Assembly: GCF_014201415.1 (NCBI RefSeq)
Contig: NZ_JACHEH010000004.1
Span: 1 to 64,000, forward strand
Source of the DNA: Chelatococcus composti
GTDB lineage: Bacteria > Pseudomonadota > Alphaproteobacteria > Rhizobiales > Beijerinckiaceae
Direction of reading: 5' to 3'
DNA: 64,000 nucleotides
The translations under genes and the position numbers were made by a program. Positions 54,643 through 64,000 of this stretch are shown here, in pieces (position 1 is the stretch's first letter; each line of letters opens with the position of its first letter). The notes under the pieces were generated by a model that did no database searches, was not told where the DNA came from, and was given only the letters and a program-made list of their open reading frames with translations.

Positions 54643-55380
54643 TCAGAACATTGCCATTCCGCCGTTCACATGCAGCGTATGCCCCGTGACATAGGCAGCT
54701 TCGTCGGAGGCGAGATAGACGACTGCAGCCGCCACTTCCTCGCTCGTGCCGAGCCGGCCGGCCGGTACATTGCCGAGGATCGATTCCCGCTGCTTCTCGT
54801 TGAGCGCGTCGGTCATGGGGGTCGCGATGAAGCCTGGAGCGACGCAGTTGACGGTGATGCCACGGCTCGCGACCTCGGCGGCGAGGGCCTTCGTCATGCC
54901 CACGAGGCCCGCCTTGGCGGCAGCATAGTTGCCCTGGCCGGGATTGCCGGTGGCGCCGACGATGGAGCCGATGCTGATGATGCGCCCGAAGCGGCGGCGC
55001 ATCATGCCCTTCACCGCCGCGCGCGAGAGGCGGAAGGCGGAGGTGAGGTTGACGGCGAGAACCGCGTCCCACTCCTCGTCCTTCATGCGCATGAAGAGGT
55101 TGTCGCGCGTGATGCCGGCATTGTTGACGAGGATGTCGAGCCCGCCCATCGCCTCCTCGGCTGCGGGCACCAGCGCCTCCACCTCGGCCGTGTCGGCGAG
55201 GTTGGCCGGCACCACGTGAACCCGCTCGCCCAGCTCAGCGGCGAGCTTGTCGAGCACCTCCCGGCGCGTGCCGGAGAGCACCACCTCGGCGCCGCGCGCG
55301 TGCAGCGCCCGGGCGATGGCCCCGCCGATGCCGCCCGTCGCACCTGTGACGAGCGCCTTGCGACCCTTGAGTTCGAACAT
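54643..55380 (-). CDS. fabG: 3-oxoacyl-ACP reductase
   Basis: The 245-residue short-chain dehydrogenase reduces 3-oxoacyl-ACP with NADPH. The cofactor motif TGATGGIGGAIA is at the start, NNAG(I) near 85, and the catalytic Ser-Tyr-Lys appear in SIVGATGNPGQGNYAAAKAG near 140-160. The C-terminal ASEVAAA and DEAAYVTGHTLHVNGG are typical. It lies 14 bp after fabD, so the two are one unit. Confidence 0.97.
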   Translation of the reverse strand: MFELKGRKALVTGATGGIGGAIARALHARGAEVVLSGTRREVLDKLAAELGERVHVVPANLADTAEVEALVPAAEEAMGGLDILVNNAGITRDNLFMRMKDEEWDAVLAVNLTSAFRLSRAAVKGMMRRRFGRIISIGSIVGATGNPGQGNYAAAKAGLVGMTKALAAEVASRGITVNCVAPGFIATPMTDALNEKQRESILGNVPAGRLGTSEEVAAAVVYLASDEAAYVTGHTLHVNGGMAMF

Positions 55381-55394
55381 GCGACCCTCCGCTG

Positions 55395-56342
55395 TCAGAG
55401 CCCGCGCGACGCCTTGTAGGCAGCGACGTCCTCGGGTGTGCCCACGGCCTGGGCCGAGGCCCCGGCGGCAATGCGCTTGGCAAGGCCCGTCAGCACCTTG
55501 CCGGAGCCCAGCTCATAGAATGTATCGACGCCCTGGGCCGCCATGAAGGCGACGCACTCGCGCCAGCGCACGGTGCCTGTGACCTGCCGCACGAGGCCCT
55601 CGCGGATCTCCTGCGGATCGGTGACGGCGCGCGCATGGACATTCGCGACAAGCGGCACTTTGGGCGCCGCGATGGTGACCTTCGACAGCGCCTCGGCCAT
55701 CACCTCGGCGGCCGGCTGCATCAGCGAGCAATGGAAGGGGGCGGACACGGGCAGCAGCAGCGCCCGCTTGGCGCCGCGCTGCGGGGCGAGCGCCACCACC
55801 CGCTCGACAGCGGCCTTGTGACCGGAGACCACCACCTGCCCGCCGCCGTTGTCGTTGGCGGCCTCGCAGACCTGGCCCTCGGCCGCCTCGGCCGCGACCT
55901 TGGCGGCCTCCTCGAATTCCATGCCGAGAATGGCGGCCATGGCACCCTCACCCGCCGGCACGGCCTTCTGCATCGCGTCGCCGCGGATGCGCAGAAGGCG
56001 CGCCGTGTCGGCAACGGAGAGGCTGCCCACCGCCGCCAGAGCCGAATATTCACCAAGCGAGTGCCCGGCGACGAAGGCCACGTCGCGCGCGATGTCGAGG
56101 CCGGCCTCGCTCTCCAGCACGCGCACTACGGCAAGGCTCGCGGCCATGAGGGCGGGCTGCGCGTTCGCCGTCAGCGTCAGCGTCTCCAGCGGCCCTTCCC
56201 ACATGATCTGCGAGAGCTTCTGGCCGAGGGCCTCGTCGACCTCGTCGAAGACGGCGCGGGCCACCGGAAAGGCGTCGGCGAGAGCCTTGCCCATTCCGAC
56301 AGCCTGGCTGCCCTGGCCCGGAAAGGTGAAAGCGACTGGCAT
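55395..56342 (-). CDS. fabD: Malonyl-CoA:ACP transacylase
   Basis: The 315-residue enzyme loads malonyl groups onto ACP. Motifs: FTFPGQGSQAVGMG at the start, GHSLGEYSAL with the Ser nucleophile near 92, the Arg in QKAVPAGEG region, and the late His in APFHCSLMQPA. The start is ATG 56342; four more residues upstream (ATG 56354) are possible. First gene of the fatty-acid cluster in this window. Confidence 0.96.
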   Translation of the reverse strand: MPVAFTFPGQGSQAVGMGKALADAFPVARAVFDEVDEALGQKLSQIMWEGPLETLTLTANAQPALMAASLAVVRVLESEAGLDIARDVAFVAGHSLGEYSALAAVGSLSVADTARLLRIRGDAMQKAVPAGEGAMAAILGMEFEEAAKVAAEAAEGQVCEAANDNGGGQVVVSGHKAAVERVVALAPQRGAKRALLLPVSAPFHCSLMQPAAEVMAEALSKVTIAAPKVPLVANVHARAVTDPQEIREGLVRQVTGTVRWRECVAFMAAQGVDTFYELGSGKVLTGLAKRIAAGASAQAVGTPEDVAAYKASRGL

Positions 56343-56396
56343 GCGGCACTCCAACCAAAAACGTCGGCGGGCAGTGCCATTGGTTCTGCCGCGCTG

Positions 56397-58430
56397 TCAA
56401 GCCGCAGTGGCCCCTCCTTGTGGACCGGAGGGGACCTCACCCTGTCCATCTGCCGCCTCGACCCCCTTGAGGAAGGCATGCACGCTCGCCTCCAGCGCAT
56501 CCGCCTGCTGCGCCAGCCGCGACGACCATTCGCTGACCGCGGCCGCGGCGGCAAGCGCCCGTGCCACCTCGTTTTCGACGCTGCGCATGGAAAGCACGCC
56601 TGCCCGCGCCTCGCCCGCGACGGCCTGGGTTTCGGCCGCCATGCGGGCAACGATGCTGTGCTGCTGGCGCGCCGCCTCGGCAACCCCCGTCGCCACGCCG
56701 GATACTTCCGCCACCAGGCTGTTCATTGCTCCCACGGACCGCTCGGCCGCTGCGGAAGCCTCCTGGATCTCCTTGATCTTGGCGGAGATCTCGTCAGCGA
56801 ACCCGGCCGTCTGGGCGGCGAGTCCCTTCACCTCCTGCGCCACAACGGCAAAACCGCGGCCGGCCTCCCCTGCCCGCGCCGCCTCGATGGCGGCATTGAG
56901 CGAGAGAAGATTCACCTGGTCGGCTATGGCGTGGATGATGTCCGTCACCTCCTCGATGCGCGCCGCGCGTTCGGCCAGGCTGCGGATCGTCTCGACCGTG
57001 TGGCCGATGGCAATCACTGCCTGCTCGGCGACGGCGTCGGACTGGGCGGCACGGTTGGCGATGCCCTCCGTTGACGAGGTGAGATGCTCCACACCCGCAG
57101 CCACCGAAGCCACGTTGTCCGACACGCCGGTGACGGCCACCTCGGCCTCGCGCGCCTTCTGCGAGACGCCGGCCGACATGTTCGTCAGGTCCGACGCCAT
57201 CGCGTCGAGCAGGCGCACCCCGTCGCGCACACTGCTCAGCGTGCGGGAGATGTCGGCCTCGAAGCGCGTGACGAGCGCCTCCAGGCGCTCGGCGCGCTGC
57301 CGCGTCATCGCGGCGTTCCTGTTGGCGTTGGCGATGAGCGCGTCGCGCTGGCGCGCATGATCCCGGAACATGGCGAGGGCCTGCGCCACCTCGCCGATCT
57401 CGTCCTGCCGGTCCTCGCCGATCAAAACGACATCCCGCTCGCCCGCCCGCAGCCGCCGCATGACGTCAATCATGCTCTGCAGCGGACGCGACAGGCCGCG
57501 CGCCATGAAATAGGCGGCAAGGCCGGAGAGGATGACGGTGACGATGAGGGCGAGGACCTGCGCTTGCCGGAGCGCAATGCTCGTCGTCCGCATGGACTGG
57601 AGGGTCGTCGTCTCGTGCTGGCCCGCAAGGGCGACCACGCGCTGGGCCACCCCAAGACCGTCGCGCAGATGCTCCGTGAAGGCGGCCTCGGCCGAGCGCC
57701 GCGCGGCGGTGTCCGCGATGTGGCGCTCGAAGGCCGTACGGTAGGCCCCGAGATAGGGCATGACCTGATCAGCGAGCCAGCGCTCGTCTGCCGGCACGGC
57801 GGCAAGCTCCCGGTTCAGCGCCTCCAGCGCCTGCCGGTGCCAGCCGAGCGCCTCCTGGGAACCTGTCAGCATGTAGTCCTTCTCGTAGCGGCGCACCATC
57901 AGGAGGGCGTTCATGACCCGCAGCCGCCACGGCGTGGCATCCTGCGGCGCCTCGGTCCGCAGTCGCCTTTCCATCTCGCCGGCGGCGTCGCGGAAGGTGC
58001 CGCGCAGCCCTTGGTCCAGCGTGAAGCCGATACGGTCCTGTGCCGCGACGAGATCAACGAAGCGCTCGCGCATGCGGGCGAGCGCGCCGGCGATGGCGCC
58101 GACCTCACCACGCAGGACCATTCCGGCGTCGAGCGTGGCGAGGCGGGCGAGCAGGCTCTGGGCGCGCGCCATATGCTCCTCGACCCGGACGAGATCCGCG
58201 TCACCCCGGCCCGTGAGCAGCTGCTCGAGGGATAGGTCGACATCCCTGAGCTCGGCCTGGATGACGAGGGCTGTCTGCTCGAGCTGCGCGGCGCGCGACG
58301 CCTCGGTCTGCTCCCTTTCGATGGCAATGAGGCCTACAAGCGAAATGGCGGTGACCGCGAGCATGCCGAAGAACGGTACGCCCACCAGCATCATGAGCCG
58401 CAGGCGCAGCGATACGCCTGTCCGTCGCAT
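56397..58430 (-). CDS. Methyl-accepting chemotaxis protein with HBM-like sensor
   Basis: The 677-residue receptor has two transmembrane helices (about 12-34 and 298-318). The periplasmic part of about 260 residues is all-helical and contains segments such as GLRGTFRDAAGEME and VRRYEKDYMLTG, like the helical bimodular (HBM) sensor. A HAMP domain (about 320-375) and a signalling domain follow, with the tip QVNLLSLNAAIEAARAGEAG. No C-terminal CheR-docking pentapeptide is obvious. The start at 58430 has GAGG about eight bases upstream. Ligand unknown. It stands 54 bp from fabD but is likely a separate unit. Confidence 0.9.
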   Translation of the reverse strand: MRRTGVSLRLRLMMLVGVPFFGMLAVTAISLVGLIAIEREQTEASRAAQLEQTALVIQAELRDVDLSLEQLLTGRGDADLVRVEEHMARAQSLLARLATLDAGMVLRGEVGAIAGALARMRERFVDLVAAQDRIGFTLDQGLRGTFRDAAGEMERRLRTEAPQDATPWRLRVMNALLMVRRYEKDYMLTGSQEALGWHRQALEALNRELAAVPADERWLADQVMPYLGAYRTAFERHIADTAARRSAEAAFTEHLRDGLGVAQRVVALAGQHETTTLQSMRTTSIALRQAQVLALIVTVILSGLAAYFMARGLSRPLQSMIDVMRRLRAGERDVVLIGEDRQDEIGEVAQALAMFRDHARQRDALIANANRNAAMTRQRAERLEALVTRFEADISRTLSSVRDGVRLLDAMASDLTNMSAGVSQKAREAEVAVTGVSDNVASVAAGVEHLTSSTEGIANRAAQSDAVAEQAVIAIGHTVETIRSLAERAARIEEVTDIIHAIADQVNLLSLNAAIEAARAGEAGRGFAVVAQEVKGLAAQTAGFADEISAKIKEIQEASAAAERSVGAMNSLVAEVSGVATGVAEAARQQHSIVARMAAETQAVAGEARAGVLSMRSVENEVARALAAAAAVSEWSSRLAQQADALEASVHAFLKGVEAADGQGEVPSGPQGGATAA

Positions 58431-58678
58431 GAACGTCCTCACCTTCGTACGCGCGGCCTCTCCCGGCCATGGGCGAGTGTTCACGCGAGGCCCTTAAAAA
58501 TGTCGGAAACCCGATCATTAATTTTGCAAATACTCGCTTCGTAGAGAGCCGCCTCGCGACTCGCGTACGTCTGGCTTGCATTGTCCGCCGATGATGCCAT
58601 GCCTCGTTGGCGCGGAAGACGGGTGGCCTGATTCGTTCGCGCATGATGCGATCTTGCAGCCTGACCTCGAGGAACAAT

Positions 58679-60352
58679 GTGACGGATACGGCTTTCACCC
58701 ACGAAGTCTTCAACCAGACGCCGCCGTTTACCGACGTCAACCTGGCTGCTCTCGACCAGCCGCTCCTCGATGCACTGAAGAGCGCGGGCGTTGATGCCAT
58801 CGCCAACGGGCTCCTGTCCTTCGGCGAGAGCTGCGGCGCGGCCGCGCGGCTCGACCTCGGCCGCCTCGCCAACGAGAACCCGCCGCGCCTGCGCACGCAT
58901 GACGCACAGGGCCGGCGCGCCGACATCGTCGAGTTTCACCCGGCCTATCACGCGCTGATGGAGGCGGGAGTCGAGGCCGGCTTGCATGCCTCGACCTGGG
59001 AGGCGGGCGGCAACGGCCGAAGCCTGCCGGCTGCGAACGGAGCGACCCAGGCCAGCTCCCATGTCGTCCGTGCCGCGCGGCTTTTCATCACGGCGCAGGT
59101 TGAGAGCGGCCATCTCTGCCCCCTCACCATGACCCATGCCTCGCTGGCCGCGATCGGGGCGTCGCCGGAGCGGCTGCGCGACTGGTTGCCCATGGTCCGC
59201 TCGCGGCACTACGATTTTCGTTTCGTCCCCTTCTGGGAAAAGCGCGGCGTCACCGTCGGCATGGGCATGACGGAGAAGCAGGGCGGCACGGACGTCCGGG
59301 CCAACACCACCCGCGCGGAGCCCGTGAGCGGCGACGAATACGAGATCACCGGCCACAAGTGGTTCCTATCGGCGCCGATGTGCGACTCCTTCCTCGTGCT
59401 CGCGCAGGCGCCAGGCGGCCTCACCTGCTTCCTGATGCCGCGCTTCCGCCCGGACGGCAACGTCAACGCGCTTCACCTGCAGCGGCTCAAGGACAAGCTG
59501 GGCAACCGCTCCAATGCCTCCTCGGAGGTGGAGTTCCACCGGGCCTTCGCCTGGCGCATCGGCGAGGAGGGCAAGGGCGTGCGCACCATCATCGAGATGG
59601 TGCAGCTCACCCGGCTCGACTGCGTCGTCGCCTCGGCCGGGCTGATGCGCATGGGGCTGGCGCTCGCCATGCACCACGCCCGCCATCGCTCCGTCATGCA
59701 GCGCAAGCTCGTCGACCAGCCGGCGATGGCGGCCGTCCTCGCCGATCTCGCGCTGGAGAGCGAGGCAGCAACAGCCCTCGCCATGCGGCTCGCCGCCAGT
59801 TTCGACCTCGCCGCCGAGAACCCGCGCGAGGCGGCGCGGGCGCGCATCCTGACGCCAGCGGCCAAGTTTCTCGTCTGCAAGGCGGCGCCGGCCTTCCTCG
59901 ACGAGGCCATGGAATGCCTCGGCGGCAACGGCTATGTTGAGGAAAGCCCGATGCCCCGCCTCTACCGCGAGGCGCCGGTCAATGCCATCTGGGAAGGGGC
60001 GGGCAACGTCATGGCGCTCGACGTGCTGCGCGCGGCCGAGCGGGATGCAGAGGCGATGGCCTCCGTCCTCGTCACCCTCGGCGAGGAGGTCTCCGGTCTT
60101 CCCGGCGCGCGCGAGGCGCTTGCCGACATCGAGGGCCTCCTAGCCGGCAGTGAGCGGGAGCGCAACGCGCGCCGCATTGCCGAGACCCTCGCCCTCGTCG
60201 CGGCGGCGGGCGCCCTCACCCACGTGGCGCCCCCTGCGATCGCGGAAGCATTCGCGCGGACACGCATCGCGGCCCCGCGGCGCGGCTTCGGCTCCAACGA
60301 CCTCGCCAGTGCCGGCAGTCTGCTTCTCGGCCGGGCGCTGCCGTTGCTGTAA
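58679..60352 (+). CDS. AidB-like acyl-CoA dehydrogenase
   Basis: The 557-residue flavoprotein has an acyl-CoA dehydrogenase core with an N-terminal extension. The start TDTAFTHEVFNQTPPF resembles AidB, as do MTEKQGGTDVRANTT, ITGHKWFLSAPM and PRLYREAPVNAIWEGAGNVM with the family's catalytic-region residues. AidB binds DNA and is induced by alkylation in E. coli; activity here may be repair-linked or fatty-acid related. GTG 58679 has GAGGAAC directly upstream. It is 64 bp before rnr on the same strand. Confidence 0.85.
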   Translation: MTDTAFTHEVFNQTPPFTDVNLAALDQPLLDALKSAGVDAIANGLLSFGESCGAAARLDLGRLANENPPRLRTHDAQGRRADIVEFHPAYHALMEAGVEAGLHASTWEAGGNGRSLPAANGATQASSHVVRAARLFITAQVESGHLCPLTMTHASLAAIGASPERLRDWLPMVRSRHYDFRFVPFWEKRGVTVGMGMTEKQGGTDVRANTTRAEPVSGDEYEITGHKWFLSAPMCDSFLVLAQAPGGLTCFLMPRFRPDGNVNALHLQRLKDKLGNRSNASSEVEFHRAFAWRIGEEGKGVRTIIEMVQLTRLDCVVASAGLMRMGLALAMHHARHRSVMQRKLVDQPAMAAVLADLALESEAATALAMRLAASFDLAAENPREAARARILTPAAKFLVCKAAPAFLDEAMECLGGNGYVEESPMPRLYREAPVNAIWEGAGNVMALDVLRAAERDAEAMASVLVTLGEEVSGLPGAREALADIEGLLAGSERERNARRIAETLALVAAAGALTHVAPPAIAEAFARTRIAAPRRGFGSNDLASAGSLLLGRALPLL

Positions 60353-60415
60353 CAGCGGTGGCCTTCCGACGCGGGCCATGCAAGAACAGACCTGAAGACC
60401 GATTGGACGAGAACC

Positions 60416-62812
60416 TTGGCCCGACGCCTGAAATCCACGCACGCCACCCACAGCACCGTCCGCGGTGACGCGCACCTGCCGACGAAGGAGGACATCGCCG
60501 CCTTCATCGCCGAATCGCCCGGCAAGGTCGGCAAGCGCGAAATCGCGCGTGCCTTCGGCATCGGTGGCGGCCAGCGCATCTGGCTCAAGCGCATGCTGCG
60601 CGAGCTGGAGGACGAGGGGGTCATCGATCGGCGCCGCAAGGTGCTGCACAAGGCCGGGCGCCTGCCACCCGTCGTGCTGGCGGACATCACCGGCCGCGAC
60701 GCGGACGGCGAACTGGTCGCCGAGCCGGCGGAGTGGAGCACGGACGAGGACGGCAAGGCGCCGCGCATCATCATCACCCCTTCACGCAGGCGGCGCGCGG
60801 GCGAGCCTGCGCCGGGCGTCGGCGACCGCGCACTGCTGCGTGTCGAACCTGCCCCGGACGAGGGCCCGCAGGTCTACATCGGGCGCATCATCAAGCTCAT
60901 CGCCAAGCTGAAGGCGCAGGTACTCGGCGTCTATCGCGCCAACCGCGAGCGTGGCGGCGGCTACCTCGTGCCCGTGGACAAGAAGGCGCTGGGGCGCAAG
61001 ATCATCATTCCCCCCGGCGCCGAGGGCGAGGCTGAGGATGGAGACCTCGTCAGCGTCTCCGTCGCGCGTGGTACGCGCCTCGGGCCACCGCAGGCCAAGG
61101 TGCGCGAGCGCCTCGGCTCCCTGAAGTCGGAAAAGGCCATCAGCCTTGTCGCCATCCATGCCCACGGCATTCCACATGTCTTCCCGCCGGCCGCCCTGCG
61201 GGAGGCGGAGGCGGCGAAGCCCGCCACGCTCGCCGGGCGCGAGGACTGGCGCGCCCTGCCGCTCGTCACCATCGACCCCGCCGACGCCAAGGACCACGAC
61301 GACGCGGTGCATGCGGAGCCGGACGAGGATCCCGACAATCCGGGCGGCCACATCCTCCACATCGCCATCGCCGACGTCGCCGCCTATGTGCTCCCCGGCT
61401 CCGCGCTCGACCGCGAGGCGCTGGAGCGGGGCAACTCGGTCTATTTCCCCGACCGGGTCGTGCCCATGCTGCCCGAGCGCATCTCGAATGACCTGTGCTC
61501 GCTGCGCCCGGGCGAGGACCGGCCGGCACTCGCGGTACGCATCGTCATCGACGCCAACGGGCGCAAGAAACGCCACAGCTTCCACCGCGTGCTCATGCGC
61601 TCGGCCGCGAAGCTGGCCTATCCCCAGGCGCAGAGGGCCATCGACGGCAAGCCGGACGAGGTGACGGGACCGCTCCTCGAGCCTGTGCTGAAGCCGCTGT
61701 GGGCCGCCTACCACGCCCTGGCGCGCGCCCGCGACGCGCGCGAGCCGTTGGCGCTCGACCTGCCCGAGCGCAAGCTCATCCTGAAGGAGGATGGCACGGT
61801 CGACCGCGTGCTCGTGCCCGAGCGGCTCGACGCGCACCGGCTGATCGAGGAGTTCATGATCCTCGCCAACGTCTGCGCCGCCGAGACGCTGGAGAAGAGC
61901 GACCTCCCCTTCACCTATCGCGTGCACGACGAACCCTCGCTTGAGAAGATGCGTATTCTCGGCGAAGTGCTCGCCTCCATCGGTCTCAAGCTGCCGAAGG
62001 GCGGCGCGCTGCACCCGTCGCTCTTCAACCGCATTCTGGCCTCGGTGGAGAAGACGCCGCACCGCGCCTTCATCAACGAGATCGTGCTGCGCTCCCAGGC
62101 GCAGGCCGAATATTCGACGGACAACTACGGCCACTTCGGCCTGGCGCTGCGCCGCTATGCCCACTTCACCTCGCCGATCCGCCGCTATGCCGACCTCATC
62201 GTGCATCGCTGCCTGATCCGCCACCTCAGGCTGGGCGAGGGCGGCCTTCCGGCCACGATGACCCGGGAAGAGATGGCTGAGATCGCGGCCCGCATCTCGG
62301 CGGCGGAGCGGCGCGCCATGGCGGCCGAGCGGGAGACGGTCGACCGGCTCATCGCCCACTACATGGCCGATCAGGTGGGGGCCACCTTCGAGGGGCAGAT
62401 TGCCGGTGTGACGAGCGCCGGGCTGTTCGTGAAGCTCGACCACACTGGTGCCGACGGCTTCGTGCCCGCGGCGACGCTGGGCTCCGACTACTTCCGCTTC
62501 GACGAGCGGCAGCATGCCCTCGTCGGCTCCCGCTCGGGCGAGACCTTCCGTCTCGGCGACCGCGTGACCGTGCGTCTCGTCGAGGCCGCGCCCGTGGCCG
62601 GCGCGCTGCGTTTTGAGATGCTCAGCGACGGCAAGGCCGGCGCGCGACAGAGCGCCCAATTGCGTGCGCGCGGCCGCAATGCCAAATCCTTCCGGCCCGC
62701 CAGGAGCGCCAAGGCGGCCGAGCGGGCGGCGGCACGCAAGGCGGCGCGGCAGAAGGGCGCGCGCAACACCCGGGCAAAACAGGAAACGACATGGCCTTCA
62801 CGGGACGACTGA
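60416..62812 (+). CDS. rnr: Ribonuclease R
   Basis: The 798-residue 3'-5' exonuclease degrades structured RNA. Parts: an N-terminal winged helix (about 20-75, ...REIARAFGI), two cold-shock domains (about 85-240), the RNB catalytic domain with PADAKDHDDAVHAE (the metal Asp residues, near 290), an S1 domain (about 645-735) and a basic, Lys/Arg/Ala-rich tail. The start codon is TTG at 60416 with GGACGAGA upstream; no ATG lies nearby. The usual topA partner is not next to it in this window. Confidence 0.94.
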   Translation: MARRLKSTHATHSTVRGDAHLPTKEDIAAFIAESPGKVGKREIARAFGIGGGQRIWLKRMLRELEDEGVIDRRRKVLHKAGRLPPVVLADITGRDADGELVAEPAEWSTDEDGKAPRIIITPSRRRRAGEPAPGVGDRALLRVEPAPDEGPQVYIGRIIKLIAKLKAQVLGVYRANRERGGGYLVPVDKKALGRKIIIPPGAEGEAEDGDLVSVSVARGTRLGPPQAKVRERLGSLKSEKAISLVAIHAHGIPHVFPPAALREAEAAKPATLAGREDWRALPLVTIDPADAKDHDDAVHAEPDEDPDNPGGHILHIAIADVAAYVLPGSALDREALERGNSVYFPDRVVPMLPERISNDLCSLRPGEDRPALAVRIVIDANGRKKRHSFHRVLMRSAAKLAYPQAQRAIDGKPDEVTGPLLEPVLKPLWAAYHALARARDAREPLALDLPERKLILKEDGTVDRVLVPERLDAHRLIEEFMILANVCAAETLEKSDLPFTYRVHDEPSLEKMRILGEVLASIGLKLPKGGALHPSLFNRILASVEKTPHRAFINEIVLRSQAQAEYSTDNYGHFGLALRRYAHFTSPIRRYADLIVHRCLIRHLRLGEGGLPATMTREEMAEIAARISAAERRAMAAERETVDRLIAHYMADQVGATFEGQIAGVTSAGLFVKLDHTGADGFVPAATLGSDYFRFDERQHALVGSRSGETFRLGDRVTVRLVEAAPVAGALRFEMLSDGKAGARQSAQLRARGRNAKSFRPARSAKAAERAAARKAARQKGARNTRAKQETTWPSRDD

Positions 62813-63231
62813 CGAATGCTTTCGAGGCGCCGCGCGACTGGCGGAGCGCGATGAGGCGCGGCCTCGCCTGCCGCTGCCCGGCCTGCGGCAGTGGCCGGTT
62901 GTTCTCGAGCTTCCTCAAGGTGAGGCCCAATTGCGAGGCATGCGGCGAGGACCTGTCGCACCATCGCTCCGACGACCTGCCGCCCTACATCGTCATCACC
63001 ATCGTCGGGCACGTCATTGGTGGCGCCAACCTCACCTTCGAAAGCTTCGCCGAGTGGCCCATGTGGATGCACATGGCGCTGTGGCCTGTGCTCGCCCTTG
63101 CCATGTGCCTCGGCCTCCTGCAACCGGTGAAGGGTGGCGTCGTCGGCTACCAGTGGGCACTGCGCATGCACGGCTTCGGCGACAACAGGGACGAGGAAGC
63201 GCCCCTGCGCGTGGGCGGCAACGAGGGATGA
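62791..63231 (+). CDS. DUF983 family membrane protein
   Basis: The 146-residue protein has an N-terminal zinc-ribbon-like pair, CRCPACGSGRLF and CEACGEDL, followed by two transmembrane helices (about 70-90 and 100-120). This is the DUF983 layout, of unknown function. The start ATG 62791 lies inside the end of rnr (22-bp overlap), and the gene is often found after rnr in Rhizobiales. Confidence 0.85.
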   Translation: MAFTGRLTNAFEAPRDWRSAMRRGLACRCPACGSGRLFSSFLKVRPNCEACGEDLSHHRSDDLPPYIVITIVGHVIGGANLTFESFAEWPMWMHMALWPVLALAMCLGLLQPVKGGVVGYQWALRMHGFGDNRDEEAPLRVGGNEG

Positions 63232-63235
63232 CGCG

Positions 63236-63988
63236 GTGAACGACCAGGCGCGGCATCTGACGACGACGGAACGGCTCAATAACGCGGCGCGTGAGCGGCG
63301 CTGGGAGAACCAGCGGCCGAAGGATGCGGCTACTCTCATCATCATCGACCGGCGCCGCCGCACGCCCAAGGTGCTGATGGGCCGGCGCCACGAGGGCCAC
63401 AAGTTCATGCCGGGCAAGTTCGTCTTTCCCGGCGGGCGCATCGAGGCCGGGGACCGGTCGATGCCCGTGGCCGGGATGCTGCACCCGGTCTCAGAGGCCC
63501 GCCTCGTCTCCCGCGTCACGCGGCTCAGCCTCGCCCGTGCGCGGGCGCTGGCCCTGGCCGCGGTGCGCGAGACCTTCGAGGAAACGGGCCTGCTCATCGG
63601 CTCGCGCGACTACGGGCCGCCCGAGCACGCGCCGGAGGGGCCCTGGCGGGCCTTCGTCGAGCACGGCGTCTTTCCCGATCTCGAGGCGCTGCAGTTCGTC
63701 GCCCGCGCCATCACGCCGCCGCGCCGGCCCAAGCGCTTCGACACGCGCTTCTTCGCCGTGGATGCGACGGCCATCGCGGCCACCGTTCCCGACATCGTCG
63801 GCCCGCAGTCGGAGCTGACGGAACTCGTGTGGGTGTCGCTGCCCGATGCCAAGCGCCTCGACCTGCCGACGATCACCCACGTGATCATCGAGGAGCTGGA
63901 GGCGCGGATCGCCGCCGGCTTCGCGCACGAGCTGCCCGTGCCGTTCTATTACGAACGCCGCGGGCGCTTCGTGCGCGAGGAGCTCTGA
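63236..63988 (+). CDS. NUDIX hydrolase
   Basis: The 250-residue protein shows an interrupted Nudix box: the glycine start FVFPGGRIEAGD (about residue 60) is separated by roughly 35 residues, mostly helical, from the catalytic RETFEETGLLIG (about 110). This insert is a feature of some Rhizobiales NUDIX proteins. Substrate unknown; a nucleoside-diphosphate derivative or CoA is likely. GTG 63236 begins just five bases after the DUF983 stop. It is complete within the window. Confidence 0.85.
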   Translation: MNDQARHLTTTERLNNAARERRWENQRPKDAATLIIIDRRRRTPKVLMGRRHEGHKFMPGKFVFPGGRIEAGDRSMPVAGMLHPVSEARLVSRVTRLSLARARALALAAVRETFEETGLLIGSRDYGPPEHAPEGPWRAFVEHGVFPDLEALQFVARAITPPRRPKRFDTRFFAVDATAIAATVPDIVGPQSELTELVWVSLPDAKRLDLPTITHVIIEELEARIAAGFAHELPVPFYYERRGRFVREEL

Positions 63989-64000
63989 ACGGCTGGCCTT

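Overview
The window is GC-rich chromosomal DNA from an alphaproteobacterium, most likely of the order Hyphomicrobiales (Rhizobiales). This is inferred from the gene order fabD-fabG-acpP-fabF-mltG-yicC-gmk, the neighbouring pepA-holC / lptF-lptG-lptD-pdxA-rsmA block, an Irr-type iron box and clustered GANTC (CcrM) sites. I cannot name a genus from the sequence alone. No rRNA, CRISPR array, transposase or defence island was found.

Layout. (a) 1-5.0 kb is the right-hand part of an integrated element inserted at the 3' end of guaA: a P4-type tyrosine integrase, a zinc-finger/HTH protein of unknown role, an AlpA-like regulator and a plasmid-type RepA, followed by an iteron/DnaA-box origin. The left end lies outside the window. 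(b) 5-10.2 kb holds guaB-mtnN-rsmB-guaA, probably one operon that contains both steps from IMP to GMP. (c) 10.5-18.9 kb holds a DHA2 efflux pump, a HAD phosphatase, a sterol-desaturase-like enzyme, rlmE with a Ppx/GppA phosphatase, a large membrane protein that looks like a flippase fused to an O-antigen ligase, two very small genes and tRNA-Gln(CUG). (d) 19.1-26.8 kb holds a ferric-iron ABC transporter (binding protein and permease, no ATPase) behind a probable Irr box, acetoacetyl-CoA synthetase and an AsmA-like protein. (e) 26.8-32.6 kb is a putrescine block: potGHI divergent from puuA-puuB, without a binding-protein gene. (f) 32.6-39.5 kb holds a Crp/Fnr regulator, aquaporin, an ABC-F ATPase, a VOC-family pseudogene with one in-frame stop, a lipoprotein and an S10 peptidase. 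(g) 39.6-48.4 kb holds pepA-holC divergent from lptF-lptG-lptD-pdxA-rsmA; surA, usually between lptD and pdxA, is absent. (h) 48.6-58.4 kb holds an acyltransferase, then gmk, yicC, mltG, the fatty-acid synthesis cluster and a chemoreceptor. (i) 58.7-64 kb holds an AidB-like acyl-CoA dehydrogenase, rnr, a DUF983 protein and a NUDIX hydrolase.

The most unusual material is the integrated element, which combines an integrase with a complete-looking iteron replicon and a repeat-rich attachment end, and the flippase/ligase fusion protein, which carries a 39-bp tandem duplication. No wholly new multi-gene system could be demonstrated. The best candidates for follow-up are the element, the fusion protein, the GANTC repeat cluster and the predicted Irr box.
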